Source of the DNA: Streptomyces hygroscopicus
Lineage (GTDB): Bacteria; Actinomycetota; Actinomycetes; Streptomycetales; Streptomycetaceae
Reading direction: 5' to 3'
DNA length: 64,000 bases
Assembly: GCF_026168105.1 (NCBI RefSeq)
Contig: NZ_LBMW01000034.1
Coordinates: 1 to 64,000 of the forward strand
Shown piece by piece: positions 41,194 to 51,291 of this stretch; positions within the stretch are counted from its first letter, which is position 1, and each line of letters starts with the position of its first letter. A model generated the notes under the pieces. It did not search any database, was not told the origin of the DNA, and saw nothing but the letters and a program-made list of their open reading frames with translations. The translations under genes were made by a program, and so were the position numbers.

Positions 41194-42399
41194 GTGCAGC
41201 GCCTCTATGACTTCCTCCGCAGGCACCCCACGTGGGTCGACAGCTTCTGGGCCGTCGTCCTGTTCGGGCTCTCCTGCGCGAGTGTGACGAACCTCAGCGG
41301 GGCGCGGAACTACCACGGCTCGCTCCCCGCGGGGGTCGCGATCTCCGCTGTCCTGTCGGTGGTCGTCGCCCTGCGCCGTCGTATGCCCGAGACGATGCTT
41401 CTCGTGGCGGTCGCGACGGGACTGGCGCAGCTGGTGCTCGACCAGCAGCCGATGGTCGCCGACTTCGCCATGCTGGTGATCATCTACACGGTCGCCGCGG
41501 ACGGCGCCCGCTGGGCGTCCCGAGTGGGCCTGATAGGCGGCCTGTGCGCCGGCACCTTGTCACAGACGCGCTGGGCGGACCACCACTCGAGCGCCCTGAG
41601 TACGGTCGCGATCGCCGTCTTCCAGACCGTGCCCTTCACCCTCGCCTGGGTCCTCGGCGACTCCTTCCGCACCCGCCGCGCCTATCTCGCCCAGCTGGAG
41701 GAGAGGGCTGCCCGGCTGGAGAAGGAGCGCGAGGCGCAGGCCAAGGTCGCGGTCGCCGCCGAGCGCGCGCGCATCGCCCGCGAGCTGCACGACGTGGTCG
41801 CCCACAACGTGTCGGTGATGGTGGTGCAGGCGGACGGCGCTGCCTATGTCCTGGACGCCGCCCCCGAGCAGGCGAAGAAGGCCCTGGAGACGATCTCCGG
41901 TACCGGCCGCCAGGCCCTCGCCGAGATGCGCCGCCTGCTGGGCGTGCTGCGCACCGGCGAGCACAAGGAGGCCGGCGAGTACGTCCCGCAGCCCGACGTC
42001 GAGCAGATCGACGAGCTCGTCGAACAGTGCCGCAGCGCGGGCCTGCCAGTCGACTTCAAGGTGGAGGGCACCCCGCGCCCGCTGCCCAGCGGGGTGGAGC
42101 TGACGGCGTATCGCATCGTCCAGGAGGCGCTCACCAACACCCGTAAGCACGGGGGGCCCAACGCGGGCGCGAGCGTGCGCCTGGTGTACTTCGACGACGG
42201 CCTCGGACTGCTCGTGGAGGACGACGGCAAGGGTGCCCCGCACGAGCTGTACGAGGAGGGCGGCGCCGACGGACGGGGCCACGGACTGATCGGCATGCGC
42301 GAGCGGGTCGGCATGGTCGGCGGCACCCTGGACGCCGGCCCCCGCCCGGGTGGAGGCTTCCGCATCAGCGCCCTGCTGCCGCTGAAACCGGCCCACTGA
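41194..42399 (+). CDS. Sensor histidine kinase (HisKA_3, NarL-type partner)
   Basis: A 401-aa kinase with four to five membrane segments in residues 15-160 and no large outer sensor domain. A short coiled coil leads to the H-box ERARIARELHDVVAHNVSVM; the HATPase domain shows AYRIVQEALTNTRKH, VEDDGKGAP and GHGLIGMRERVGMVGG. This intramembrane-sensing type usually responds to envelope conditions. GTG 41194 begins VQRLYDFLRRHP. The response regulator follows 75 nt later and is its clear partner. Confidence 0.92.
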   Translation: MQRLYDFLRRHPTWVDSFWAVVLFGLSCASVTNLSGARNYHGSLPAGVAISAVLSVVVALRRRMPETMLLVAVATGLAQLVLDQQPMVADFAMLVIIYTVAADGARWASRVGLIGGLCAGTLSQTRWADHHSSALSTVAIAVFQTVPFTLAWVLGDSFRTRRAYLAQLEERAARLEKEREAQAKVAVAAERARIARELHDVVAHNVSVMVVQADGAAYVLDAAPEQAKKALETISGTGRQALAEMRRLLGVLRTGEHKEAGEYVPQPDVEQIDELVEQCRSAGLPVDFKVEGTPRPLPSGVELTAYRIVQEALTNTRKHGGPNAGASVRLVYFDDGLGLLVEDDGKGAPHELYEEGGADGRGHGLIGMRERVGMVGGTLDAGPRPGGGFRISALLPLKPAH

Positions 42400-42474
42400 C
42401 ACGTGCACGCTCGCCCGCCCGACCGCCCCACGGCCCAGCCCACCGACCCGAAGACCGACCGGAGGATCCCCGCC

Positions 42475-43146
42475 ATGCCGATCCGTGTGATGCTCGTCGA
42501 CGACCAGGTGCTGCTGCGCACCGGGTTCCGGATGGTGCTCGCCGCCCAGCCGGACATGGAGGTCGTCGCGGAGGCGGGTGACGGCGTGGAGGCCCTTCAG
42601 GTGCTGCGCTCCACCGAGGTCGACGTGGTGCTCATGGACGTCCGCATGCCGAAGCTGGACGGCGTGGAGACCACCCGCCGCATCTGCTCGGACCCCAAAC
42701 CCCCGAAGGTGCTGATCCTTACCACCTTCGACCTGGACGAGTACGCCTTCTCCGGGCTCAAGGCGGGAGCCTCCGGCTTCATGCTCAAGGACGTGCCGCC
42801 CGGTGAACTGCTGACGGCCATCCGCTCCGTGCACAGCGGCGACGCCGTGGTCGCGCCCTCCACCACCCGCCGTCTGCTCGACCGTTTCGCGCCGATGCTG
42901 CCGGGCGGCACCACGGAGCCCCGGCACAAGGAGCTGGAGCGGCTCACCGACCGTGAGCGCGAGGTCATGGTGCTGGTCGCGCAAGGCCTGTCCAACGGCG
43001 AGATCGCGGCTCGGCTGGTGCTGTCCGAGGCGACGGTGAAGACCCATGTCGGCCGCATTCTGACGAAGCTGGGGCTCAGGGACCGGGTGCAGGTGGTCGT
43101 CCTCGCGTACGAGACGGGTCTCGTACGGGCGGGCGGGCACGGTTGA
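42475..43146 (+). CDS. LuxR/NarL-family response regulator
   Basis: A 223-aa regulator. The receiver domain has the acidic pair in VMLVDDQVLLRTG, phospho-acceptor Asp in DVVLMDVRMPKLDG (about residue 54) and Lys in SGFMLKDVPPGELL. The C-terminal LuxR helix-turn-helix is LTDREREVMVLVAQGLSNGE followed by ATVKTHVGRILTKLGLRDR. ATG 42475 follows GGAGG at 9 nt. It is co-transcribed with the kinase gene; target genes are not identifiable here. Confidence 0.93.
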   Translation: MPIRVMLVDDQVLLRTGFRMVLAAQPDMEVVAEAGDGVEALQVLRSTEVDVVLMDVRMPKLDGVETTRRICSDPKPPKVLILTTFDLDEYAFSGLKAGASGFMLKDVPPGELLTAIRSVHSGDAVVAPSTTRRLLDRFAPMLPGGTTEPRHKELERLTDREREVMVLVAQGLSNGEIAARLVLSEATVKTHVGRILTKLGLRDRVQVVVLAYETGLVRAGGHG

Positions 43147-43191
43147 GTCACATCTGGCCCCCGTGCAACCTGCGCCCACTAGGGTCTGCGC

Positions 43192-43824
43192 ATGCTCCTG
43201 TGGATCAACGGCCCTTTCGGGGGCGGCAAGACACAGACCGCACATGAGATCCAGCGCCGCCTGCCCGGCAGTGTCGTCTGCGATCCGGAACACGCCGGCT
43301 TCGGGCTGCGCCGTATGCTGCCGCCCGAACTGCGCGGAGACTTCCAGGATCTGGCGTCCTGGCGGCAGGGCGTGGTCGAGGTCCTGGACCTCGCGCTGAG
43401 CAAGCACGACGGCGTGGTCATCGCCCCCATGACGGTCACCGAGCCGGACTATTTCGCTCAGACGGTGGGCCGACTGCGTGAACTCGGGCACGACGTACGC
43501 CACTTCACGCTTCTTGCCGAACGCGAGACCGTCCTGAGACGGCTGCGGGAGCGCGGCTTCGGGCATCTCCTCCAGTGCGTCGCCGGGAAGGGCGCCCCTC
43601 TGCGCAGGGAGAGCTGGGCCGTCGAGCAGCTCGATCACTGTCTGGAGCGGCTCAGCGAGCCGGAGTTCGCCGAGCACCTGTGGACGGACCACTCGACGGT
43701 GCCCAAGACGGCGGACCGGATCGCGGTGCTCGCCGGGCTGACGCTCAGGGCCAACCGGGAGGGCGCCCTGCGGACACGGCTGCGACAGACGAAGGTCTCG
43801 CTGAGGTACGTCCGCTTCGACTGA
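43192..43824 (+). CDS. TmrB-like AAA ATPase
   Basis: A 210-aa P-loop protein. The start LLWINGPFGGGKTQTAHEIQ, with Walker A GPFGGGKT, is very close to TmrB, the tunicamycin-resistance protein of Bacillus. The rest, including DGVVIAPMTVTEPDYFAQTV, resembles small kinases of the zeta/chloramphenicol-phosphotransferase type. TmrB lowers tunicamycin toxicity, by a mechanism not well settled. Whether this gene confers resistance is unknown. ATG 43192 starts 45 nt after the response regulator and may be part of that transcript. The stop lies in a 17-bp repeat array. Confidence 0.82.
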   Translation: MLLWINGPFGGGKTQTAHEIQRRLPGSVVCDPEHAGFGLRRMLPPELRGDFQDLASWRQGVVEVLDLALSKHDGVVIAPMTVTEPDYFAQTVGRLRELGHDVRHFTLLAERETVLRRLRERGFGHLLQCVAGKGAPLRRESWAVEQLDHCLERLSEPEFAEHLWTDHSTVPKTADRIAVLAGLTLRANREGALRTRLRQTKVSLRYVRFD

Positions 43825-43912
43825 CGGCTTCGGCGGACGGCTGTCTTCGGGCCCACGGCCTCTTCGGGCCCACGGCCTCTTCGGGCCGACGGCTGTCTTG
43901 GGCCGACGGCTA
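43822..43912. repeat. 17-bp tandem array joining two convergent stop codons
   Basis: About five units of the type CGACGGCTGTCTTCGGG or CCACGGCCTCTTCGGGC run from the TGA of the TmrB-like gene (43822-43824) to the stop of the minus-strand regulator (43910-43912). Units at 43853 and 43870 are identical. Confidence 0.9.
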
Positions 43913-45016
43913 TCTGAGAATGCCCTCCAGGAAGTCGCTGCCCAGCCGGGCCACGGCGGTCACGTCCAGCTGGTGCAGTACGTAGCGGCCGCGGCGGCGC
44001 GTGGTGAGCAGTCCCGCCTTCTTCAAGGCGCTCAGGTGCCGGGATATCTCGGGCGCCGTCATGCCGTGGATCTGGGCCAGCTCGCCCGTGGTGAACGCGC
44101 TGCGGGCCAGGCTGCGGCACATGTGCATGCGCACCGGGTGGGACAGGGCGGCCATCCGCAGGGTCAGCCGCTCCAGGGACGGTGGCGCCGCGAGCGCCGG
44201 CGAGCTGATGGGGTAGTGCAGCACCGGCTGCCAGCCGTGGCGGTGGAGCACCATCAGATGCGGCCGGCCCAGGCTGGTCGGGACGAGCAGCAGTCCTCCG
44301 TCCGCCGTGGCGGTACGGCCGTCGCCGAGCTTGTCCACGACGATCCGGTCGGCCGCCTCGTCGAGCGTCACCGCGGACGACACCGACGCCAGCGCCTCGG
44401 CCAGGCCCTTGCGTCGCAGGAGGTCCGTCTTGTGGCGGGCGTCCGCAGCGAGTTGGTGGCGCAGCCGGGACCAGGTGTCGGCGAAGAACGCCGCGTCGCA
44501 GTCCTCCAGGAACTGCCGCAGCCAGGCCCGGGTGCGCGTCGGGTCGGCCAGCAGCCGCTCGCTGAAGAGCAGTTGCTGCGGCCCGCGCGCGGCGGCCAGC
44601 TCCAGGGCGCGTGCCCGGGCGTCGGCGTCGGCGAGCGCGGCGGGGCCCGGCCTGCTGTACGGCAGCGCGCAGGTGAACTCCAGTGCCGCGTCCACGAACT
44701 GCTCGTCGCTGAGCTTGTCCAGCAGGTCCAGCTCCTCGGCGAGCGTGGCACCGGGGAGGGTGTCCCGGCCCGGTATGCCCGCGTAAGGCTGGAAGATGTC
44801 CGAAAACGTACTGCGCCACAGGAAGTCTGCCTCGCACATGCGGTCGGCGAGGTGCGAGTCGAGGCCTGCGGTCACGGTGGTCACCCAGCCCTGCAGCCCC
44901 GGGTGGTGACCGGGCTCGGACAGCGCGTGCAGGGCCATACCGAGTTCGGCCAGCGGGGAGATGACGGCGGTGATCCTCTCCCGCCGCAGTCCGCTGATGT
45001 CGATGTCGACGCTCAT
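43910..45016 (-). CDS. ArsR-like winged-helix regulator with a large N-terminal domain (DUF5937)
   Basis: A 368-aa protein. The first 240 residues form a helical domain (DUF5937 type) starting ISGLRRERITAVISPLAELG. The C-terminal 90 residues are an ArsR-type winged helix: RMAALSHPVRMHMCRSLARS, then GELAQIHGMTAPEISRHLSA and the wing RRRGRYVLHQLDV. The N-terminal domain probably senses a ligand. No metal-binding cysteines are seen. ATG 45016 begins MSVDIDISGL; an in-frame ATG at 45031 is possible. No clear target gene is adjacent. Confidence 0.84.
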   Translation of the reverse strand: MSVDIDISGLRRERITAVISPLAELGMALHALSEPGHHPGLQGWVTTVTAGLDSHLADRMCEADFLWRSTFSDIFQPYAGIPGRDTLPGATLAEELDLLDKLSDEQFVDAALEFTCALPYSRPGPAALADADARARALELAAARGPQQLLFSERLLADPTRTRAWLRQFLEDCDAAFFADTWSRLRHQLAADARHKTDLLRRKGLAEALASVSSAVTLDEAADRIVVDKLGDGRTATADGGLLLVPTSLGRPHLMVLHRHGWQPVLHYPISSPALAAPPSLERLTLRMAALSHPVRMHMCRSLARSAFTTGELAQIHGMTAPEISRHLSALKKAGLLTTRRRGRYVLHQLDVTAVARLGSDFLEGILR

Positions 45017-45131
45017 GATTTCATGGTGCATCCCGCCACCGACAACGCCGCCGACGATTGACGACGGCTGCCAATCGGGGCGACGCACGGCCTGCGACGC
45101 CCTCCGCCTCCCCGCCCCGGTGGCTCCGCCC

Positions 45132-46328
45132 CTAGCCCCGCCCACCGGCCTCCGGCAGCCGCCCCGCGAAGTCGGTCACCGCCGCCGCCACGTCGTCCGC
45201 CGTCCACGCCAGGCCGTCGGCCAGTACGTACACCTCGGTGAAGGCCAGGTCCGGGCCGCCGCGGTCCCAGGCGTTGGCGAACAGGAGGGTTCCGGTCTCC
45301 TCGGCCTGCCGGACCGCGGCCTCCGCGAGGACGTCGGCGTCGTACGGCAGCCAGACCTGGAACTCATGGGTGTGCGGCTGCCCGGGGTGCACACGCGCCC
45401 AGGGCACCCCGGCGGCCGCGAACCCCTCGCGCAGCGCGGCGGCGACCACGCGCGCGTGGTGCACGTACCCCGGCAGCCGGGGCAGCTCCCGCTCCAGCCC
45501 GGCGAGGGCCGACAGCGCCGTCGGGAACTGCTGGAAGACCAGCCCGCCGTAGCGGTGCCGCCAGGTCCTCGCCTCCTCGACGAGTGTCCTCGGCCCCGCG
45601 AGGGCTGCCCCGCCGTACCCGTCGAGGGACTTGTAGAACGACACGTAGACGCTGTCCGCGAGGCCCGCGATCTCCTCCAGCGGACGGCCGAAGTGGACCG
45701 TGGTCTCCCACAGGCGTGCGCCGTCGAAGTGCACCACCGCGTCCCGCTCGCGCGCGGCGTCCACGACCTCGGTCAGTTCATCGAAGGAGGGCAGGACGAA
45801 ACCGGCGTCCCTGAGGGGCAGTTCGAGCATGAGAGCCCCGAAGGGTTCCTCGAAGTCGCGCACCTCCGCGGCGGTCGGCAGCCGGGGCTCGCCCGTCACG
45901 CGCACCGGGCGCAACCCGCTGACCTCACTGAACGCCTTCCGCTCATGCACTTCGGGGTGGGCCAGCGCATGCAGGGCCACCGTCGTGTTCCCGGTACGGC
46001 CCGCCCAGCACCGAAGCGCCACCTGCTGGGCCATCGTCCCCGTCGGGAAGAATGCGGCGGCCTCCTTGCCGAGCAGCCCGGCGACCTTCTCCTCCAGCGC
46101 CTCGACGACCCCCGTCCCGTAGATGTCCACGCTCTCGTCCAGGTCGTACAGATCCCCCGCGCCGTCGAGCAGCGCCAGGCGCTCCCGGAGCGTCCCCAGG
46201 AAGCCCGGGCGCGCCAGGACGCGGTCCGCGCGCCGGTAGGCGGCGATCCGGCGCTCCCGCCGCAGACGCCGCACCTCGTCGGCCGACTCCGCCGCGTGCT
46301 CCTCGTCCCGTCCAGCCGTTCCCGTCAT
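45132..46328 (-). CDS. Threonine aldolase / beta-eliminating lyase family protein
   Basis: A 398-aa fold-type I PLP enzyme. It has VDIYGTGVVEALEEKVAGLL, FFPTGTMAQQVALRCWAG, VVHFDGARLWET (PLP-binding Asp) and the Schiff-base Lys in VYVSFYKSLDGYGGAALAG. That is the low-specificity L-threonine aldolase pattern, giving glycine and acetaldehyde; the true substrate may differ. The first 40 residues are a charged extension. ATG 46328 (MTGTAGRD) is my start; GTG 46340 lacks a good binding site. It is divergent from the DUF2520-panC operon, with 242 nt between. Confidence 0.87.
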   Translation of the reverse strand: MTGTAGRDEEHAAESADEVRRLRRERRIAAYRRADRVLARPGFLGTLRERLALLDGAGDLYDLDESVDIYGTGVVEALEEKVAGLLGKEAAAFFPTGTMAQQVALRCWAGRTGNTTVALHALAHPEVHERKAFSEVSGLRPVRVTGEPRLPTAAEVRDFEEPFGALMLELPLRDAGFVLPSFDELTEVVDAARERDAVVHFDGARLWETTVHFGRPLEEIAGLADSVYVSFYKSLDGYGGAALAGPRTLVEEARTWRHRYGGLVFQQFPTALSALAGLERELPRLPGYVHHARVVAAALREGFAAAGVPWARVHPGQPHTHEFQVWLPYDADVLAEAAVRQAEETGTLLFANAWDRGGPDLAFTEVYVLADGLAWTADDVAAAVTDFAGRLPEAGGRG

Positions 46329-46570
46329 GTCCCCATCCACCGGCCGCCCGGCCGTCCGTCGTCCGCCGTCCGCCGTCCCCTACGTCCTGTCACCCGTCCT
46401 GCGGATGATGCCGCGCTCCCGCCTCGGCGGGCACCTCCTTTTCCCTGCCCCGTGAACTGCGGAAACCCACAGCCTGTGGACAACCGGCCGGGCCCGGGAG
46501 CCAATCGCGTTAACATGACGAGAAATCGTCCGGTACCCAGAGCGGACTGGAACGGGAAGGCCGCCGTCGA

Positions 46571-47500
46571 GTGAGTACATTCCAACAGCCAGATCCCAAG
46601 GACCGCCCAGCGCGGCTCGCCGTGGGCGTGGTCGGCGCCGGCCGGGTGGGGCCCGCGCTCGCCGCGTCGCTGCAGCTCGCCGGGCACCGCCCGGCGGCCG
46701 TCTCCGCGGTCTCCGACGCCTCGCGACGACGCGCGGCGCTGATGCTCCCCGATGTGCCGGTCGTCCCGCCCGCCGAGGTCCTGCAGCGCGCGGACCTGGT
46801 CCTCCTGACCGTCCCGGACGACACCCTGCCGGGTCTCGTCGAAGGCCTAGCCGACACCGGGGCCGTACGGCCGGGACAGCTGCTCGTGCACACCTCCGGG
46901 CGGTACGGCGCCAAGGTGCTCGACCCCGCGCTGCGCGCCGGAGCGCTGCCGCTGGCTCTGCACCCCGCGATGACCTTCACCGGCACTCCGGTGGACGTCC
47001 AGCGCCTGGCCGGATGCTCCTTCGGGGTCACCGCGCCCGAGGAACTGCGGATGGCCGCCGAGGCCCTGGTGATCGAGATGGGCGGGGAGCCCGAGTGGAT
47101 CGCCGAGGAGATGCGCCCGCTGTACCACGCGGCCCTCGCACTCGGCGCCAACCACCTGGTCACCCTGGTCGCCGAGGCCATGGAACTGCTGCGCGCGGCG
47201 GGCGTCGAGGCCCCGGACCGCATGCTCGGCCCGCTCCTCGGCGCCGCCCTCGACAACGCCCTGCGCTCCGGTGACGCGGCCCTGACCGGCCCCGTGGCGC
47301 GCGGCGACGCGGGCACGGTCGCCGCGCACGTCACCGAGCTGCGCAAGCACGCCCCCCAGACGGTCGCCGGCTATCTGGCGATGGCCCGGGCGACCGCCGA
47401 CCGGGCCCTGGCTCACGGACTGCTCAAGCCTGAGCTGGCCGAGGACCTGCTGGGGGTACTCGCCAACGGGACCAACGGGACCGAGGGGAACGCCCGATGA
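46571..47500 (+). CDS. DUF2520 (Rossmann-like) protein
   Basis: A 309-aa protein with an N-terminal NAD(P)-binding domain, [20 protein letters not shown], and a C-terminal DUF2520 helical domain. It resembles ketopantoate-reductase-like or F420-dependent reductase proteins. Conserved parts include [20 protein letters not shown] and [20 protein letters not shown]. In actinobacteria it stands directly before panC, and here overlaps it by 4 nt, so a role in pantothenate formation is plausible but unproven. GTG 46571 follows GGGAAGG. It is the first gene of the DUF2520-panC-nadB-nadC-coaX operon. Confidence 0.88.
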   Translation: MSTFQQPDPKDRPARLAVGVVGAGRVGPALAASLQLAGHRPAAVSAVSDASRRRAALMLPDVPVVPPAEVLQRADLVLLTVPDDTLPGLVEGLADTGAVRPGQLLVHTSGRYGAKVLDPALRAGALPLALHPAMTFTGTPVDVQRLAGCSFGVTAPEELRMAAEALVIEMGGEPEWIAEEMRPLYHAALALGANHLVTLVAEAMELLRAAGVEAPDRMLGPLLGAALDNALRSGDAALTGPVARGDAGTVAAHVTELRKHAPQTVAGYLAMARATADRALAHGLLKPELAEDLLGVLANGTNGTEGNAR

Positions 47501-48516
47501 CCACCACCCTGCTGCGCACCGCCGACGAACTGCACGCGCGCGTGCAGCACGGCCGCCGCGCCGTCGTGATGACCATGGGCGCGCTGCACGAGGGCCACGC
47601 CACCCTGATCCGCGCCGCCCGCCACGTCGCCGGCCCCGACGGCGAGGTCGTCGTCACCGTCTTCGTGAACCCGCTCCAGTTCGGCAAGGGCGAGGACCTC
47701 GACCGCTATCCGCGCACCCTGGACGCCGACCTGAAGATCGCCGAACAGGCCGGGGCGGACGTCGTGTTCGCACCTTCCGTGGACGAGGTCTACCCCGGTG
47801 GCGAGCCCCAGGTGCGGATCTCGGCGGGCCCCATGGGCGAGCGCCTCGAAGGTGCCTGTCGCCCCGGCCACTTCGACGGCATGCTCACCGTCGTCGCCAA
47901 GCTGCTGCACCTCACCCGCCCCGACGTGGCCCTGTTCGGGCAGAAGGACGCCCAGCAGCTCGCCCTGATCCGACGGATGGTGCGCGATCTGAACTTCGGC
48001 GTGAAGATCGTCGGCGTGCCCACCGTGCGCGAGGACGACGGGCTCGCCCTCTCCAGCCGCAACCGCTACCTGTCGCCCCAGGAGCGGTACACCGCGCTCG
48101 CGCTCTCCCGGGCCCTGTTCGCGGGCCGCGACCGGCACGCCGCCCAGGAGGCGCTGCGCGCGCGTGCCCGCGAAGTGCCCTCCACACACGCGCGTGCCGA
48201 GGCCCTGAGCGCCCTGGGGGAGTCGCGCGCCGCCGCCGACGCGCACGCGATGGCGAAGGCCGCACCCGGCGGCCCCGCCGCCGTACGCGCCGCCGCCCGC
48301 CTCGTCCTCGACGAGGCCGCCCACCTGGACCCACCGCTGGTCCTGGACTACCTGGCGCTGGTCGATCCGTCGGACTTCAGCGAGATCTCCGGCGCCTTCA
48401 CCGGCGAGGCGGTCCTCGCCGTCGCCGCCCGGGTCGGCACGACCCGGCTGATCGACAACATCCCGCTGTCCTTCGGAGCCCCCGAGCCCGCCGACCCTCC
48501 CGGAGCCGCCTCGTGA
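47497..48516 (+). CDS. panC: Pantothenate synthetase
   Basis: A 339-aa ligase that joins pantoate and beta-alanine with ATP to make pantothenate. Motifs: [18 protein letters not shown] (HxGH-type ATP site), [39 protein letters not shown] and the KMSKS-like SSRNRYLSP. The length fits the actinobacterial form. The ATG overlaps the DUF2520 stop; its own stop overlaps the nadB GTG. panD, present next to panC in Mycobacterium, is absent here and its place is taken by nadB-nadC. Confidence 0.94.
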   Translation: MTTTLLRTADELHARVQHGRRAVVMTMGALHEGHATLIRAARHVAGPDGEVVVTVFVNPLQFGKGEDLDRYPRTLDADLKIAEQAGADVVFAPSVDEVYPGGEPQVRISAGPMGERLEGACRPGHFDGMLTVVAKLLHLTRPDVALFGQKDAQQLALIRRMVRDLNFGVKIVGVPTVREDDGLALSSRNRYLSPQERYTALALSRALFAGRDRHAAQEALRARAREVPSTHARAEALSALGESRAAADAHAMAKAAPGGPAAVRAAARLVLDEAAHLDPPLVLDYLALVDPSDFSEISGAFTGEAVLAVAARVGTTRLIDNIPLSFGAPEPADPPGAAS

Positions 48517-50270
48517 CCAGCACCGGCATACGACTGCACGCGCCCGCACCGGGCTGGTCCCTCTCCGCGGACGTGGTGGTCGTCGGCTCCGGGGTGGCCG
48601 GCCTCACCGCTGCGCTTCGCTGCGAGGCCGCCGGCCTGACGACGGTCGTCGTCACCAAGGCCCGCCTCGACGACGGCTCCACGCGCTGGGCGCAGGGCGG
48701 CATCGCGGCGGCCCTGGGCGAGGGCGACACCCCCGACCAGCACCTTCAGGACACGCTGGTGGCCGGGGTCGGCCTGTGCGACGAGGAGGCCGTGCGCATC
48801 CTGGTCACCGAGGGTCCCGACGCCGTACGCCGGCTCATCTCCACCGGCGCGCACTTCGACACCGACGACGAGGGCGGCATCGAGCTCACCCGCGAGGGCG
48901 GCCACCACCGCCGCCGTATCGCGCACGCCGGGGGCGACGCGACGGGGGCCGAGATCTCCCGGGCGCTCGTCGACGCCGTACGCGCGCGCGGGCTGCGCAC
49001 GATCGAGAACGCGCTGGTCCTGGATCTGCTCACGGATGCCGAGGGCCGCACCGCGGGCGTGACCCTGCACGTCATGGGCGAGGGCCAGCACGACGGTGTG
49101 GGCGCCGTGCACGCCCCCGCCGTGGTCCTGGCGACCGGCGGCATGGGCCAGGTCTTCTCCGCGACCACCAATCCGTCGGTGTCCACCGGTGACGGCGTGG
49201 CGCTCGCCCTGCGCGCCGGCGCCGAGATCAGCGACCTGGAGTTCGTGCAGTTCCACCCGACCGTGCTGTTCCTCGGCCCGGACGCGGAGGGCCAGCAGCC
49301 GCTGGTCTCCGAGGCGGTACGCGGCGAGGGTGCCCATCTCGTGGACGCGGACGGGGTGCGTTTCATGGTCGGGCAGCACGAGCTGGCCGAACTGGCGCCC
49401 CGGGACATCGTCGCCAAGGGCATCCTGCGCCGTATGCAGGAGCAGGACGCCGAGCACATGTTCCTCGACGCCCGCCACTTCGGCGCGGACATGTGGGAGC
49501 ACCGCTTCCCGACGATCCTGGCCGCCTGCCGCGCCCACGGCATCGATCCGGTCACCGAGCCCATCCCGGTAGCCCCGGCCGCCCACTACGCCTCAGGCGG
49601 CGTCCGCACCGACTCCCACGGCCGGACGACCGTGCCGGGCCTCTACGCGTGCGGCGAGGTCGCCTGCACGGGCGTCCACGGCGCCAACCGGCTCGCCTCC
49701 AACTCCCTCCTGGAGGGTCTGGTCTACGCCGAGCGCATCGCCGCCGACATCGCGCGGGAGCGGACGGGCGACGACCTCCACGCGCGCGTGCCCGAACCCG
49801 TCCCGTATCCCGACAAGCCCGCGCACCCGCTGCTCGCCCCGGAGGACCGGTTCGCGATCCAGCGGATCATGACGGACGGCGCCGGGGTGCTGAGGTCCGC
49901 GGCGTCGTTGCAGGGTGCCGCCGACCGTCTCCAGCGGCTGCACAGTGACGCGCGCGACGCCCTGGACGAGAACGGCAAGACCTCCGAGCCCGGCGTCGAC
50001 ACCTGGGAGGCCACCAACCTCCTGTGCGTGGCCCGGGTCCTGGTGGCCGCCGCCCTCCTGCGTCAGGAGACCCGCGGCTGCCACTGGCGCGAGGACCACG
50101 CCGGGCGGGACGACACCGCCTGGCGCCGCCACATCGTCGTACGGCTGAACCCGGACCGGACGCTGGCCCTGCGAGCCACCGACACCTCAGACTTCCCCCC
50201 GACCTTCTCCCAGGCTCCCGGTTCCGGCCGGGCCGGGGAGACCGCCATCGCCCGTCCTCAGGAGCAGTGA
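48513..50270 (+). CDS. nadB: L-aspartate oxidase
   Basis: A 585-aa flavoenzyme that oxidises L-aspartate to iminoaspartate, the first step of de novo NAD synthesis. FAD-binding: [20 protein letters not shown]; active-site region [17 protein letters not shown], then [10 protein letters not shown] and [22 protein letters not shown]-terminal helical domain follows (succinate dehydrogenase/fumarate reductase flavoprotein type). GTG 48513 lies in the overlap with panC. nadA, the quinolinate synthase, is not in this window. Confidence 0.95.
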   Translation: MTSTGIRLHAPAPGWSLSADVVVVGSGVAGLTAALRCEAAGLTTVVVTKARLDDGSTRWAQGGIAAALGEGDTPDQHLQDTLVAGVGLCDEEAVRILVTEGPDAVRRLISTGAHFDTDDEGGIELTREGGHHRRRIAHAGGDATGAEISRALVDAVRARGLRTIENALVLDLLTDAEGRTAGVTLHVMGEGQHDGVGAVHAPAVVLATGGMGQVFSATTNPSVSTGDGVALALRAGAEISDLEFVQFHPTVLFLGPDAEGQQPLVSEAVRGEGAHLVDADGVRFMVGQHELAELAPRDIVAKGILRRMQEQDAEHMFLDARHFGADMWEHRFPTILAACRAHGIDPVTEPIPVAPAAHYASGGVRTDSHGRTTVPGLYACGEVACTGVHGANRLASNSLLEGLVYAERIAADIARERTGDDLHARVPEPVPYPDKPAHPLLAPEDRFAIQRIMTDGAGVLRSAASLQGAADRLQRLHSDARDALDENGKTSEPGVDTWEATNLLCVARVLVAAALLRQETRGCHWREDHAGRDDTAWRRHIVVRLNPDRTLALRATDTSDFPPTFSQAPGSGRAGETAIARPQEQ

Positions 50271-50275
50271 CAGAA

Positions 50276-51283
50276 GTGACCACCCCCGACCTTCCCCTCG
50301 TCCCGAACGGCGGCTGCGGCGACGGCTGTGCCTGCGGCGCCGACGGCACCGGCGACGAGTACGGTGCATACGGCGAATACGGCGACCACATCGAGTGCGG
50401 GCTCGATCCCGCGCTCGCCCAGCTCCTGGCAGACGCAGGACTCGACCCGGTCGAGGTCGAGGACATCGCCAACGTCGCCATCCAGGAGGACCTGGACCAC
50501 GGTCCTGACGTGACGACGGTCGCGACGATCCCCGAGGACGCGGTCGCGACGGGCGACTTCACCGCGCGCGAGCCGGGCGTGGTGGCGGGCCTCAGGGTCG
50601 CCGAGGCGGTCATCTCGGTGGTCTGCACGGACGAGTTCGAAGTCGAGCGCCATGTGGACGACGGCGACCGGGTGGAGGCCGGGCAGAAGCTCCTGACCGT
50701 GACCACCCGAACCCGTGACCTGCTCACCGCCGAGCGCAGCGCGCTGAACATCCTGTGCCGTCTGTCGGGCATCGCGACGGCCACGCGCGCGTGGGCGGAC
50801 GTCCTGGAGGGCACCAAGGCGCGCGTGCGGGACACCCGCAAGACGACGCCGGGCCTGCGTGCCCTGGAGAAGTTCGCGGTCCGCTGCGGCGGCGGTGTGA
50901 ACCACCGCATGTCCCTGTCGGACGCGGCGCTGGTGAAGGACAACCACGTCGTGGCGGCCGGTGGCGTGAGGGAGGCCTTCGAGGCGGTCCGCGGGATGTT
51001 CCCGGACGTGGCGATCGAGGTCGAGGTCGACACCCTGCACCAGCTGCGCGAGGTCGTGGACGCGGGCGCGGACCTGATCCTCCTGGACAACTTCACGCCG
51101 GGCGAGTGCGAGGAGGCGGTGGCGATCGCTGCGGGCCGGGCCCTGCTGGAGGCATCGGGCCGGCTGACCCTGGAGAACGCGAAGGCGTACGCGGACACGG
51201 GCGTCGACTTCCTGGCGGTCGGCGCGCTGACGCACTCCTCGCCGATCCTGGACATCGGCCTGGACCTGCGAGCGGCGGAGTAG
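50276..51283 (+). CDS. nadC: Nicotinate-nucleotide pyrophosphorylase (quinolinate phosphoribosyltransferase)
   Basis: A 335-aa NadC, which turns quinolinate and PRPP into nicotinate mononucleotide. Catalytic parts: DVTTVATIPEDAVATGDFTA, NILCRLSGIATATRAWAD, RDTRKTTPGLRALEKFAVRC, HRMSLSDAALVKDNHV and VEVDTLHQLREVVDAGADLI. The usual protein starts at LDPALAQLLADAG (residue 43). Before it comes an odd extension with Cys14, Cys18, Cys20 and Cys41 and Tyr-Gly repeats. GTG 50276 follows AGGAG at 11 nt; GTG 50267 would add three residues and overlap the nadB stop. Confidence 0.94.
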   Translation: MTTPDLPLVPNGGCGDGCACGADGTGDEYGAYGEYGDHIECGLDPALAQLLADAGLDPVEVEDIANVAIQEDLDHGPDVTTVATIPEDAVATGDFTAREPGVVAGLRVAEAVISVVCTDEFEVERHVDDGDRVEAGQKLLTVTTRTRDLLTAERSALNILCRLSGIATATRAWADVLEGTKARVRDTRKTTPGLRALEKFAVRCGGGVNHRMSLSDAALVKDNHVVAAGGVREAFEAVRGMFPDVAIEVEVDTLHQLREVVDAGADLILLDNFTPGECEEAVAIAAGRALLEASGRLTLENAKAYADTGVDFLAVGALTHSSPILDIGLDLRAAE

Positions 51284-51291
51284 GTAGGACC

